Below are positions 38,859-48,400 of a stretch of DNA of 64,000 nucleotides, in pieces. The stretch's first letter is position 1, and each line of letters starts with the position of its first letter. Both the position numbers and the translations under genes were made by a program. The notes under the pieces were generated by a model. That model made no database searches. It had not been told where the DNA came from and worked only from the letters and a program-made list of their open reading frames with translations. The stretch lies in contig NZ_JRFU01000003.1 in assembly GCF_003122485.1 (NCBI RefSeq), positions 1 to 64,000 of the forward strand, given 5' to 3'. This DNA is from Eubacterium ramulus. Lineage in GTDB: Bacteria; Bacillota; Clostridia; Lachnospirales; Lachnospiraceae.

Positions 38859-40282
38859 TACTGATCACCTCCGGTCTCTGCTGCCTTCAACACACAGGTC
38901 AGCATCAGGGAATACTCATTATCTTCAAAATTATATCCGCTGTAATTTACGGATTCAAACAATCCGGTATCATCCAGTTTCTGAATATAAGTTGGAATAT
39001 CAATAACTTTATAACTTACTGCATGAAACGTCAGTGTTCCGGTTCCCATATCCAGAGATTCAATGCGGACAGACATATCGTTTCCACCGACATCCTCAAT
39101 CTTTGCGATCATATCTTCCGTCAGATCCGGATAAGTTGCCAGATTTTCTTTCATCTGATTTACCTGATTCAGATCAAAACTCAGCTGACTGCTCTGCTTC
39201 TGCTTCGCCTGCGCCTGACTATAATCTTCCTGCACCTGCGGATCATTGATCCAGTCCTCAATCTCAGATACTTTGTGGGATTCCGCCATATTCCAGACCA
39301 TCACACCGGCATAGATCACTGCACAGATTCCAAGCACCGCTGCCGGATACAGAATCTGTTTTACCATACTTTTGGATTTTACCATACCGGTCTCATTATT
39401 TTCACTCCAACTGCGGTACAGATTGATCTCCTTTAATTTTTCCTTCGTCAGTGCACCAATGCAGGCAAGCCAATCCTCCGCTCTCTCTGCCGCATGGAAA
39501 GACAGGTCGATCTTTAACGGCTGTGCTTCAAGCTGCATTGCATGAATTCCTTCCATACTGACCTCGAAATCATCCGGATCACATGCCGCATAATAAACAT
39601 CCGTGATCGGTGTTTCTGAATTCGTTGTCGTATAGAACTGTAAAATACCGGAAATGTGCCGCACGATCTCTGTTCCAAAATCCAGTGTACCACGCTCGCT
39701 GAAAATACGGCTTTTCGTGGAATACAGATACACACCGTTTCGATATAACAGACTTGTAACACTGTTTTCCTCAAAGATCAGATAGATTGCCGTTTTCTGG
39801 CTCAGTGCTTTCTGGTGTGCGATGACACGCAGATAACTCTCCACATAGACACTGATCTCCTTCACATCCAGACCGATTTTCTGGCAAAATCCCATAATCT
39901 TGGAAATATCCGCTTCTTCCGCACTTCCACAGCAAAGTGTAATTCCCTGTTTTCGGTTCGCGGAGATCACACCATAATCTGCCAACGCATTACTACCGGC
40001 TTCCTCCATTACTTTCTCTGCCATCTGAACCAGTTCTTTTCCTGTTGCATATGGGATCTGCGTCACACGACCAGATGCATAAGCAGAAGGAAGTACCAGC
40101 TTCACCGGTCCCAGATCATGCGTTTTCGTATATTCAGTCAGTGCTTCTTTCCAAAGTTCGATTGGATCGCCAAAACCATTTAACGGGATCCGCTCTACTT
40201 TCTGTACTTTCGGTGGTCTGCCCGCTTTGCCGACAGCGACCAGAATGCACTCATCCTGTACTACTATTACTGTATCACTCAT
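38858..40282 (-). CDS. PilM-PilN fusion protein
   Basis: A 474-residue protein joining two normally separate pilus components. Residues about 1-275 look like the actin-like PilM domain (GTLDFGTEIVRHISGIL and repeated beta strands). Residues 283-290 read KEINLYRS, matching the conserved N-terminal INL motif of PilN, followed by a transmembrane helix (about 308-330) and a PilN-like coiled coil plus ferredoxin-like domain (about 340-470). In type II secretion GspL has the same PilM+PilN layout. The fusion fixes a 1:1 ratio of the two subunits. AAAGGAG precedes the ATG; pilO follows with a one-base overlap. Confidence 0.8.
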   Translation of the reverse strand: MSDTVIVVQDECILVAVGKAGRPPKVQKVERIPLNGFGDPIELWKEALTEYTKTHDLGPVKLVLPSAYASGRVTQIPYATGKELVQMAEKVMEEAGSNALADYGVISANRKQGITLCCGSAEEADISKIMGFCQKIGLDVKEISVYVESYLRVIAHQKALSQKTAIYLIFEENSVTSLLYRNGVYLYSTKSRIFSERGTLDFGTEIVRHISGILQFYTTTNSETPITDVYYAACDPDDFEVSMEGIHAMQLEAQPLKIDLSFHAAERAEDWLACIGALTKEKLKEINLYRSWSENNETGMVKSKSMVKQILYPAAVLGICAVIYAGVMVWNMAESHKVSEIEDWINDPQVQEDYSQAQAKQKQSSQLSFDLNQVNQMKENLATYPDLTEDMIAKIEDVGGNDMSVRIESLDMGTGTLTFHAVSYKVIDIPTYIQKLDDTGLFESVNYSGYNFEDNEYSLMLTCVLKAAETGGDQ

Positions 40283-40296
40283 TTACGTTTACTCCT

Positions 40297-41490
40297 TTAA
40301 GAATTCTCAATCGATGCATAGGATTGATAAATCGGTAACATAACTGCAATCATAATAAATCCAACAATCACTGCCATAAAAACGATCAGAATCGGCTCCA
40401 GCAGCGTTACGATCCGCTTGGTAGCCTGTTCTGCCTCATCCTCCAGAGAAGATGCGATAGAATCCAGCATCAGATCCAGACGACCACTTTCCTCACCGAT
40501 CTGAACCGTACTTGCCAGTTTTTTCTGAAATCCGTCCACACTGTGCAGTGCCTGAGATAACGGCACACCGCTTCGTACCTGAGTTACCACTTCTTCAAAC
40601 TGTTCCTCAATGTAGCGGTTTCCAATGGTATTTCCCGCTGTTGCAATAGCAGTCGCAATCGGCATACCACTACTGTACAGACTGCTTAACGTACGCGCAA
40701 ACCGCGCTGTATAGATTACTTTAAATAAATTCCCAAATACCGGCATCCGCACTTTGCCACGATCCAGCGTTCTTCGCACACCCGGAATCCCCACGATCAG
40801 TTTTACTACCACAACGATCGCAAATACGACCATCAGTGCAACGTACCAACGCTGCGTTATAAAATTCGAACACGCGATCAGAATGGTCGTCGGCACCGGA
40901 AGAGAATCCATCTGGTCAAACAGTGACTGAAACTGCGGTAAAATAAAGGTTACGATCAAAATCACGATCGCCACACACAATATCAGCAGGATCATCGGGT
41001 AAGTCATCGCTGACTTCACCTGCTGTGTCAGCTTATAATCCTTCTCATACTGTGTTGCCAAACGTCCGGTCACCTGATCGATATTACCGCTTCCCTCGCC
41101 GGAACGAAGCATTCCAATCATCAGCTCCGGAAAACATTTTTTGGACTCCATCGCCTCAGACAACAGAATACCTTTTTTCAGATCCTGTAAAACATCCTGA
41201 TATACTTCACGTTCCGAATCCGGAATTCCCTCCTGATTCGAAATAATATCCAACGCACGTACCAGACTGACACCGGATGCCAACAACGTTGATAATTCCC
41301 GGCAAAACACAGCAAGCTGCTTTGCTTTCAGCTTCTGATACCCATGTGTATCCGTCAGATTTTTTGCACTGATCAGAAAAAGTCCTTCTTCCCGCAATTG
41401 CTGCTGCAACACATTTTCAGCTGTAGCTTCCAACGTGCCTTTATGTCTCTTTCCCTTCATGTCCTTCGCAACATATCGAAAACGTGCCAT
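40297..41490 (-). CDS. pilC: type IV pilus inner-membrane platform protein PilC
   Basis: GspF/PilC-family platform that couples the ATPases to pilin insertion. The 397-residue protein has an N-terminal region (RYVAKDMKGKRHKGTLEA), two GspF cytoplasmic domains (about 65-185 and 270-390, with FCRELSTLLASGVSLVRALD and RFARTLSSLYSSGMPIATAI) and three transmembrane helices (about 165-190, 215-240, 370-392). Length and repeats are typical. Located between the prepilin peptidase gene and the PilM-PilN fusion gene. Confidence 0.94.
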   Translation of the reverse strand: MARFRYVAKDMKGKRHKGTLEATAENVLQQQLREEGLFLISAKNLTDTHGYQKLKAKQLAVFCRELSTLLASGVSLVRALDIISNQEGIPDSEREVYQDVLQDLKKGILLSEAMESKKCFPELMIGMLRSGEGSGNIDQVTGRLATQYEKDYKLTQQVKSAMTYPMILLILCVAIVILIVTFILPQFQSLFDQMDSLPVPTTILIACSNFITQRWYVALMVVFAIVVVVKLIVGIPGVRRTLDRGKVRMPVFGNLFKVIYTARFARTLSSLYSSGMPIATAIATAGNTIGNRYIEEQFEEVVTQVRSGVPLSQALHSVDGFQKKLASTVQIGEESGRLDLMLDSIASSLEDEAEQATKRIVTLLEPILIVFMAVIVGFIMIAVMLPIYQSYASIENS

Positions 41491-41531
41491 CCTCTGATTT
41501 CCTTTCTGTCTATATTCCTACTGTCTGTTCT

Positions 41532-42314
41532 CTATAACATTCCCAGATACCATTCCGCGATCCGGTCTCCTGCAAACACGGCAACTGCCAGTCCAAATGC
41601 CAGAAACGGACCAAACGCAAAATGATCTTTCCGGTCTAATTTCTTACTTATCAGCATATATGCTCCGTAACCGCCTCCGGTCACCAGACCGATAAACATG
41701 GCGCATACAGTAGGCGCTGCTCCCAAAAACAAGCCTGATACTGCCATCAGCTTGATATCTCCGCCGCCAAAAGCTCCCGGAATCAGCAGACTGATCACCA
41801 GCATCGGTACTGCGATCACAACTGTCCCAAGCAGACGACTTCTGACCCCATGCTCCGGGAATAACCAGATTGCGGCTATCGCCAGCGCCAGAACCATTAC
41901 ATGAAATCTATCATATATCATCTGTGTATCCTGATCGATCAGGGCTACTACAAGTAATATTCCTAAATACGCAAAAATTACTGCGCCTCTCAGAGAAATA
42001 ATCCCCGAATTGCCGCAGCCAAAATAAGTTCCACAGCCAATAAATGCTGCTCCTCCAATTATTTCTACTATAAAATCTCTCGGCGGTATCTTTACACCGC
42101 AAGTTTTACATTTTCCTCCAAGACAGATATAACTGATGCACGGAACCAATTCCAATGCTGTCAACTCTCTGCCACATTTTGTACAATGGCTTCTCCCCCG
42201 CACCACACTTTCCTGACGCGGTAATCGGTCAATGACCACATTCAAAAAGCTAAAAATACATGCTCCGAAAAAGAACTGTATTACTTTAATGATTATCTCT
42301 ATTGCTACTAACAT
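41532..42314 (-). CDS. pilD: prepilin peptidase / N-methyltransferase PilD
   Basis: Aspartyl protease that removes prepilin leaders after Gly and methylates the new N-terminus. The 260-residue membrane protein has the cytoplasmic Cys4 motif (CTKCG and CKTCG, about 18 residues apart) and both catalytic Asp motifs (VALIDQDTQ and GGGDIKLM). The start at 42314 has GGAG six bases upstream and gives the family N-terminus (FGACIFSFLNVVIDRLPR); earlier in-frame ATGs would run through the upstream gene. Its ATG lies one base past that gene's stop, so translation is coupled. It probably processes all pilins here, including the giant one. Confidence 0.94.
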   Translation of the reverse strand: MLVAIEIIIKVIQFFFGACIFSFLNVVIDRLPRQESVVRGRSHCTKCGRELTALELVPCISYICLGGKCKTCGVKIPPRDFIVEIIGGAAFIGCGTYFGCGNSGIISLRGAVIFAYLGILLVVALIDQDTQMIYDRFHVMVLALAIAAIWLFPEHGVRSRLLGTVVIAVPMLVISLLIPGAFGGGDIKLMAVSGLFLGAAPTVCAMFIGLVTGGGYGAYMLISKKLDRKDHFAFGPFLAFGLAVAVFAGDRIAEWYLGML

Positions 42315-42315
42315 C

Positions 42316-42762
42316 TCAGTCTCCGGTGTGAATGATATTATCTTCATGATATACAAGGTACTTCGCATCGGCATCCGCATCATACCACACTGTATATTCA
42401 TTTTCCCGGTAAACAAACTGACGCACGGTATAACCGTCGTCTTCCATCTGAAGAATCCAGAAATCTCCGGGTGCTTCACTTAACTGTAAAATTTCCTCAT
42501 ATAAGCCATCTGCGATGCCTCCCTCCCGGGTAGCATCGCAGAAAGCATTATCCCCGCCATACTGTTGTGTTGCAATTACCTGGATTGCCATCCGCACCGA
42601 TTTGGCATTCCCCAGAGCTACCTGGGAGTCTGCCCGGTAGATTAACCGGAGCACCCCAGGAACTACTAAAACAATAGCAAGCAGGATTATGATCAGCAGG
42701 TAAATTGTCATCCTGATCCAACGATATTTAGTTTTTGTTTTCGTGGATGCTGTGACTGACAT
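42316..42762 (-). CDS. leaderless pilin-like membrane protein
   Basis: A 148-residue protein with a basic N-terminus, one hydrophobic helix (about 19-42, TIYLLIIILLAIVLVV) and an extracellular domain that resembles a small pilin head in size. It has no Gly-Phe-type prepilin cleavage motif and no Glu5, so PilD should not process it. It lies between the major pilin and pilD, in a tight operon. ATG 42762 has GAGAGG seven bases upstream. I do not recognise the family. It could be an assembly factor or a pilin-like chaperone that stays membrane-anchored. Confidence 0.7.
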   Translation of the reverse strand: MSVTASTKTKTKYRWIRMTIYLLIIILLAIVLVVPGVLRLIYRADSQVALGNAKSVRMAIQVIATQQYGGDNAFCDATREGGIADGLYEEILQLSEAPGDFWILQMEDDGYTVRQFVYRENEYTVWYDADADAKYLVYHEDNIIHTGD

Positions 42763-42796
42763 TGGATTACCTCTCCAAAACATTGCTTAACGTTTG

Positions 42797-43270
42797 TTAT
42801 TTTACATCATTTACCTCATATTTACCTTTACCGCCATCAGTTCCTGCTTTATATGTACAAGTTTTTCCATCATTAGTATATACCAGCTCCATTACTTTAC
42901 CGGCTGTTACAGTAGCAGACGTAATGTTCGCTTCTTTTACCTCTGCAAGTGTTGCAATGTCACTAATTTTTACAACAGTCTTACCTTCAACGGCATCGGT
43001 GCTAATCACAATTGCATTATCTGCTGCTGTTAAATCTAATTTACCATACGCTTCATCTACTAATGTCTGTGCTGCCATTACTGCCTGACGTGTCTCAGCT
43101 ACGATAGATTTCTCTTTCGCTTTATTAATGTATCCTGTCAGTGTCGGGATTAAAAGTGCTGCTAAAATAGCAAGGATTACCAGAACTACGATCAGCTCTA
43201 CCAGAGTAAATCCTTTCTTCTTGTTGTCTTTGAGTTTTTTGTTTCTTAATTCGAATAATTTTGCGAACAT
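42797..43270 (-). CDS. pilA: major type IV pilin
   Basis: Main fibre subunit, 157 residues with a 20-residue basic leader ending KKKG. Cleavage before Phe gives FTLVELIVVLVILAILAALL, with Glu5 present, as in standard type IVa pilins. A hydrophobic helix leads into a globular head (about 60-157) rich in Ala, Val and Thr, with one Cys near the end. GGAG precedes the ATG. A separate promoter with an extended -10 lies just upstream, which would allow higher expression than the minor pilins before it. Confidence 0.93.
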   Translation of the reverse strand: MFAKLFELRNKKLKDNKKKGFTLVELIVVLVILAILAALLIPTLTGYINKAKEKSIVAETRQAVMAAQTLVDEAYGKLDLTAADNAIVISTDAVEGKTVVKISDIATLAEVKEANITSATVTAGKVMELVYTNDGKTCTYKAGTDGGKGKYEVNDVK

Positions 43271-43312
43271 TTCTCATACTCTCCTTAGTAAAAATATTTG
43301 TTATTGGTTTGT

Positions 43313-43339
43313 ATTATATCAACGCTTCGGTGCAGCGTT
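43313..43339 (-). promoter_or_regulatory. major pilin promoter with overlapping inverted repeat
   Basis: On the minus strand an extended -10 (TGATATAAT, ending 43313) lies 42 bases before the pilA start. An inverted repeat AACGCT (43321-43326) / AGCGTT (43334-43339) sits directly upstream, over the spacer and toward the -35, where a repressor or activator could bind. No good -35 is seen. Confidence 0.5.
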
Positions 43340-43412
43340 CATACCTGAAATAATAGATTGCGGAGATACACAGAATAATAATATCATACACTGTATGACG
43401 TGCATCTCACAG

Positions 43413-43435
43413 CAAGAATGCCAATAGCATTCTTG
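43413..43435. other. intergenic hairpin between minor and major pilins
   Basis: Perfect 9-bp arms CAAGAATGC and GCATTCTTG around a 5-base loop, with no T run. It lies 16 bases past the last minor-pilin stop. It could protect the upstream mRNA end, mark a processing point or weaken read-through. Confidence 0.5.
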
Positions 43436-43450
43436 ACTTTTCTGCAGGAG

Positions 43451-44182
43451 CTACTCTCCTGCATCTGTCCCAACTGTAGCTGTCACCGTATCCTTTCGCA
43501 TCAGACTATGCCGAAGCTGGATTACCTCAGAATCTGTTACAATCAGATCTGTGCGGTCTCTGTCACGGTATAATGATGCCGTAACTGTAAGCTGATCTGT
43601 CATATCACCTGCATTTACACTATCCGGAAATGCCCACTGTACTTCCAGATAATTGCCCATGTAAAAACCTATGCCAAACACCGTTGCTACGGCTCTGGCC
43701 GCCAGTTCATCGTTCCAGATATATTGATACGTTCCATTATTGTAAAAATAGTATCTGGTCAATAGCTGTCCTTCGTCCACCGCATCTGCTTCACCGGACT
43801 CCTGTCGACCGATAAAAAGCTGCGTTTTTTCGCAACCATCCGCGGAAATCAGTACAGCATAACCGTCTCCATTAATAAATTCTAATATATTTCCCGAATT
43901 ATTTCCAGTCTTATCTGTAATTTTTTGATTTTTTTTGCGTTCAACGTCATAAATTTTAATGTATCCGTCTGCATTTTCGACAATTCCGCGCAATTCTGTC
44001 ATAGTTGTATCCAAAATCGACTGTGCGTACTGTAATCTCTGTTCCCGGACAAACACTTTTGCAACGGAACTTAATGCCGTAGCTGCCATGGCAAACATAA
44101 TGCTGATCAGTAGCATGGTCACAATGGTTTCCACCAGTGTCGTGCCATCCCGTTTTTTTAACAACCGCCTTACTTTTTTCAT
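43451..44182 (-). CDS. minor pilin (DG|TTLVE leader)
   Basis: A 243-residue prepilin-like protein. Leader MKKVRRLLKKRDG is followed by TTLVETIVTMLLISIMFAMA, giving Thr at +1 and Glu at +5. The GspJ/PilW-like size and the long beta-rich head (about 45-243) suit a minor pilin in the priming or tip complex. AAGGAGG precedes the ATG, and the gene overlaps the upstream minor pilin by four bases (ATGA). Confidence 0.85.
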   Translation of the reverse strand: MKKVRRLLKKRDGTTLVETIVTMLLISIMFAMAATALSSVAKVFVREQRLQYAQSILDTTMTELRGIVENADGYIKIYDVERKKNQKITDKTGNNSGNILEFINGDGYAVLISADGCEKTQLFIGRQESGEADAVDEGQLLTRYYFYNNGTYQYIWNDELAARAVATVFGIGFYMGNYLEVQWAFPDSVNAGDMTDQLTVTASLYRDRDRTDLIVTDSEVIQLRHSLMRKDTVTATVGTDAGE

Positions 44183-44580
44183 GGAGTATCCCCTCCTTCA
44201 AACGGTGTCACTGACGCATCCGCAGAAACATCATACAGGGAAAACACAATATTTTTGCTTTGCCCATTTGTATCCTGATACGTTACCGTTTTGGTGGCCA
44301 GAGTGAACGGCACTCGAAATACAACGGAACCTTTCTTATCCATCTCTGAGGTTGTTGCAATAAAGGATAACGTTTTACTTTCTCCATCTACTTTCTGTGC
44401 AGAAGCAAGCCCCTGAATGATCTGTGTATTTTCCTCTCGGATCTGTTTATTCTTCTGCATAGATGCATGACTGTAAGAAACAGCTCCCTGAAGAATTCCA
44501 AACAGAATCAGGAAAATGAACATGCTTGCTAACACTTCCACCAGTGTCTCGCCTGATTTTTCTCTCAGTTTTTTAATCAT
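44179..44580 (-). CDS. minor pilin (SG|ETLVE leader)
   Basis: A 133-residue prepilin-like protein with leader MIKKLREKSG followed by ETLVEVLASMFIFLILFG (Glu5 present). GspI/PilV-like size. The head is short and beta-rich. The ATG at 44580 was chosen because the leader then has the normal length; the longer frame would add 18 residues overlapping the upstream gene. The ATG lies in the last codons of that gene, so translation is coupled. Confidence 0.85.
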   Translation of the reverse strand: MIKKLREKSGETLVEVLASMFIFLILFGILQGAVSYSHASMQKNKQIREENTQIIQGLASAQKVDGESKTLSFIATTSEMDKKGSVVFRVPFTLATKTVTYQDTNGQSKNIVFSLYDVSADASVTPFEGGDTP

Positions 44581-45415
44581 CACCTGCTGTTCCTCCTCCC
44601 GCTGTCTCAGTATACACATTTTCCTTGAACACACAGGATGTAGTTGTATTTAAAAATTCATACTGGATGTTCTGTGATGTATCCGGTGTATAAACCTCAC
44701 CGCTGGTATTACCTACTCTCCAGCAGGAATTTGTATCATCCCACACGATTACTTTTCCATTATGCGTAAACTTAACGTCATATTTTTCCTCACGGCTGTA
44801 TTCAGTTGTATAGGTATACGTTGCATCTTCATAGGAAGCAGTTACTGCCACAGAAAAATTGTAGTCACGAACGGTAATATTTCGTATACGGTCAATTTCC
44901 GTTTTATAATTGGCAGCATTGTTTGCAGCTGTATGGATCTCTCCGGTTTTCAGACTGTCCGAATCCTCTGATGCATTTTTTTCTTTTGTCAATGCAATTC
45001 TGATATTTCCATATCCTTCCGGAAGGGAATCCGCCTTTGACAGATCCGACAGATCCGTGTCTGAAACCAGAAAATTGTATTTTGTTGCATCCGGATAATC
45101 TTCACTGTAATCCAGATACTGAGAATCATCCAAAAATTTGTTGACAAAGGTATAAAAACTGTCGCTTCCTGCCTCTGTCGTATCCTTATTGGTATATTTT
45201 TGAAGTTCCTGATCCAATACATCTGCCGCCGATTTGGCAAGCTGGCTGCACCGCTCCTGTTTCAGACGCAGATTAGACTGCGCCGTCAACATTCCCGCGG
45301 TATAGAGGATTGCCGCCGCGAAAGCGACAAAGAAAGCTGACACACAGAGTACCACAGCCATTGATATTCCATTTTTCTTCTGCTGCCGCAACTGCTGCCA
45401 ACCTTTCTTTATCAT
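44573..45415 (-). CDS. minor pilin lacking Glu5, GspK/PilX-like
   Basis: A 280-residue protein with leader ending KKNG followed by ISMAVVLCVSAFFVAFAAAI. Position +5 is Val, not Glu. In type II secretion the tip pseudopilin GspK also lacks Glu5 and is the largest minor subunit, so this may be the tip-type subunit. The ectodomain (about 40-280) is Asp/Ser/Tyr-rich with one Cys pair near the ends. It follows the giant pilin after 30 bases. Assignment as a minor pilin is firm from context; the GspK analogy is inference. Confidence 0.75.
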   Translation of the reverse strand: MIKKGWQQLRQQKKNGISMAVVLCVSAFFVAFAAAILYTAGMLTAQSNLRLKQERCSQLAKSAADVLDQELQKYTNKDTTEAGSDSFYTFVNKFLDDSQYLDYSEDYPDATKYNFLVSDTDLSDLSKADSLPEGYGNIRIALTKEKNASEDSDSLKTGEIHTAANNAANYKTEIDRIRNITVRDYNFSVAVTASYEDATYTYTTEYSREEKYDVKFTHNGKVIVWDDTNSCWRVGNTSGEVYTPDTSQNIQYEFLNTTTSCVFKENVYTETAGGGTAGDD

Positions 45416-45445
45416 AAAACTTCCTCCATTGTAACTTTTACATCA

Positions 45446-48400
45446 TTAGTTATTCCATTTGATCTCGCAAGGATCAGATGCCGCATAAGCACTGCTTGGT
45501 GTAGCCTCCAGGTTTTTCTGAACATTTGCAATAAACACTGCCATATTTGTAATTGTGAAATCGGTATGTGTTACTGTGCTGCCATCTGCCGCTGTCATCT
45601 GTTCCACATCCGGCAGTTTCAACGTGTAATGCATGCTGCCATCTGCCTGAAGCTGTGCTTCCACCTGTGCCGTCAGCGTCAAGATGTAGTAATTTGGATT
45701 ACCACTTTCCGCTGTGTAGCTGGATGAAATCGGCACACTGTAAGTACTGATGTCCCAGGTATGTACTTTATCGGTCTCCGGTGTGTTTGCCGGATAGCTT
45801 GTCGGGTTTTCTGCAATGGCCTCCCATGCATATCCCCATTGTGCCGGCTGTGTTCCAGTTGCCTCTTTTATAATTTTCCATACATATTGCTGTACGCTTG
45901 CCTTTTTTGTTCCGGAAGCATCCGTTGTCTCCAGCACACGAATCTGTGGCTGTAACGCTTTCATTCCATTTGCCGCTGTCAGATCTGTCACCTGACCGGT
46001 CAGATTAATGCTGTACACATCTGCACAGTCCACGCTGTTCCATTCCAGAACAGTGTGTCTTGCATTCCAGATCTGTACACTTCCCGGTACGTTCGGTGTC
46101 GTCTGTACCGTCGCTTCCAGACTGTAAGATTTTGTATCGGATGTCACACCAGGCTGTGCCAGTTTTACATATGGGAGCTGATATGCCACCGTTGATCTCG
46201 TCCAAAGCGAACTTACGCTTCCGGCACCGGAAGAAATACGCGCATAAAATACCACCCATTTTCCGGCATATTTAATGGACAGATTGTCAAATAAATGATA
46301 ATAATTCTGTGCATTTGACACATCCATCTGTACCGGTACATTTCCGGTCGGATATACCGTCGTATAATTACCCGGATCGGATGCTGTTGCCTGATTTGCA
46401 TCACTCAGACTGTTATATACATAAGCACGTAGTAAGTATGCACTGCCTCCAGGTGGAATACTTGAACTATCTGCTCTAAGTCCGACACGAAGTCCTCCTG
46501 ACAGGAAGTCTGCACTTTCCATCGGCTGATTTGTATCATACGTCCAGTTCACATTCCATGTTACCTTCGGTGACGCGATACGCGCCGGAACCTGAATCTC
46601 GCTGGTTACTCCGACAGCACTGTCTATAAATACCGCACTGTTGCTGGATTCTGCCACCAGATAAACAACAATTCGCTTTCCGGCATATTTTTCCAGATTT
46701 ACCATCTGTGAATAAGTTGCCGCGCCGGTTGCTTTTTCTAAAGTCCCTGCTTTTTCTGCTGTTCCAAGACTACCTGTTGCACTGTACTCCCGAACATAGA
46801 TCTGATAGCCCTGGCAATAGCTTTCATCAGAAATACCGGACCAGACAACATTGTAATTCAATTCATTGTCGTCGATATTTGTCACGGAAGGCTGTCCCGG
46901 TTTTTCCAGTCTCTGTGCAACATAATAGGTTGCGGTTGTGGAAAGACCGATCTTCTTCTGGGAAGCGTCGCCGATACGTGTTACTTTCAGGCGTACCTGG
47001 GTATAGTTCCAGTCTTCTCCATCGATGGTCATGCTTCGACCACCCGTATAACTGCTGCTGGTATCAATGGTGACTTCTCTGCCATTTGCATCAATACCGG
47101 TCATGGAAACTTCATATTTTGGATCATCCGTAGTAGAAACATTCTTGTCCCAGGAGAACGTATACTGCATCCGGTTGTCGCTGTCGTAAGTCGGCGTTAA
47201 TGTACTTCCGTCTGTCTGATCCATTTTTGGAGCAGCAAGCCAGGTAAATAACTGACTGGATTCATCCCTGTATGCATTAAAATCTTTCCACTCATTTCGA
47301 ATCGGCCAGCTGTAACAATATCCCCATGTCTCATTTCCGTTTTCGTCCACATTCAAAAGTTCGCTGACGTTCGCATCCGAAGCATTATCTGCCTCATGAT
47401 ACAGATATACCGGTCCCAGACCTGTCTGTGCATACCACAATCTGACATGAAGATTTGTCGCATCTTTCAGATATTCCGGTAAATTGCTAAACTGCGCCGT
47501 TGCAACACCCTTGGATACGGTCATAATATCTGTTTTGGCAAATACAACATCCTTTTTATCTCCCCAGTTACCAATTAATTCTGCCCGATAAATCGGTGCA
47601 ACTTCCAGGATTTCACTGGAATTGCTGTTATCAATCGACACATTTACATTTAAGGTATCCAGCGTGTCACCGGAAATGGTATAGCTTGTAGTTGCACGGT
47701 TTGTCACAGTATCTGTTCCAGGGGAATTTGCCGGATTCAAACTGATAAATGCCTGATAATATGGCATATATGCCGCCGTAGAAATCACCGGCGAACTCTC
47801 ATATTTACCTGTCGTTGCAGTCGCCTGCGAAATGATCTGATAGGTATTATTCCTGTCATTTCGTTTCTTTTGACCCTGATCACCAAGATCCAGATCTGTC
47901 ATCACTGCTGTCGGATGATCGGCATCCAGAACCACATTTATATCTTTGCCATATGCATTGATATAGATTGTCACTTTCCAGTCATCGTATTCGCTGTAAG
48001 CCTCCAGATTATTCAGGCTAAAGGAATAGCGATAATCTGTTCTCCATCCGCTGATCTTGTTCTGTACGGTTAACTCTGCACGGACATCCGGACTTGGAAG
48101 AACAGCACCACTCTGTACGACATCTGCATTATATTCCGTAGAATCTAATACATCCGAGAACATACTCTTTGCACGAACCGAAACTTTTATGTTTCCAGAT
48201 ATACCTTTCGGGATTTCAAAGCTTCCGGTTTCAGAATAGATTGTTTTTTCTACTGTGGTTCCATCACTTCCAACAATTTTTACCACATAGGCAAACGGAT
48301 CACATAACTGAGAATTATCCGTTGGCAGTGTTCCGGGCTTAACAGCAATGTCAATCATTCCATCTGCCACTTTGGCTTTTGCATATACTGGCGCCTGAAG

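Noticed and set aside
45446-45600. LPXTG sorting signal or choline/SH3 wall-binding repeat at the giant pilin C-terminus
   Set aside because: The last 60 residues have no LPXTG-like motif, hydrophobic segment or basic tail; anchoring through the pilin stem is more consistent.
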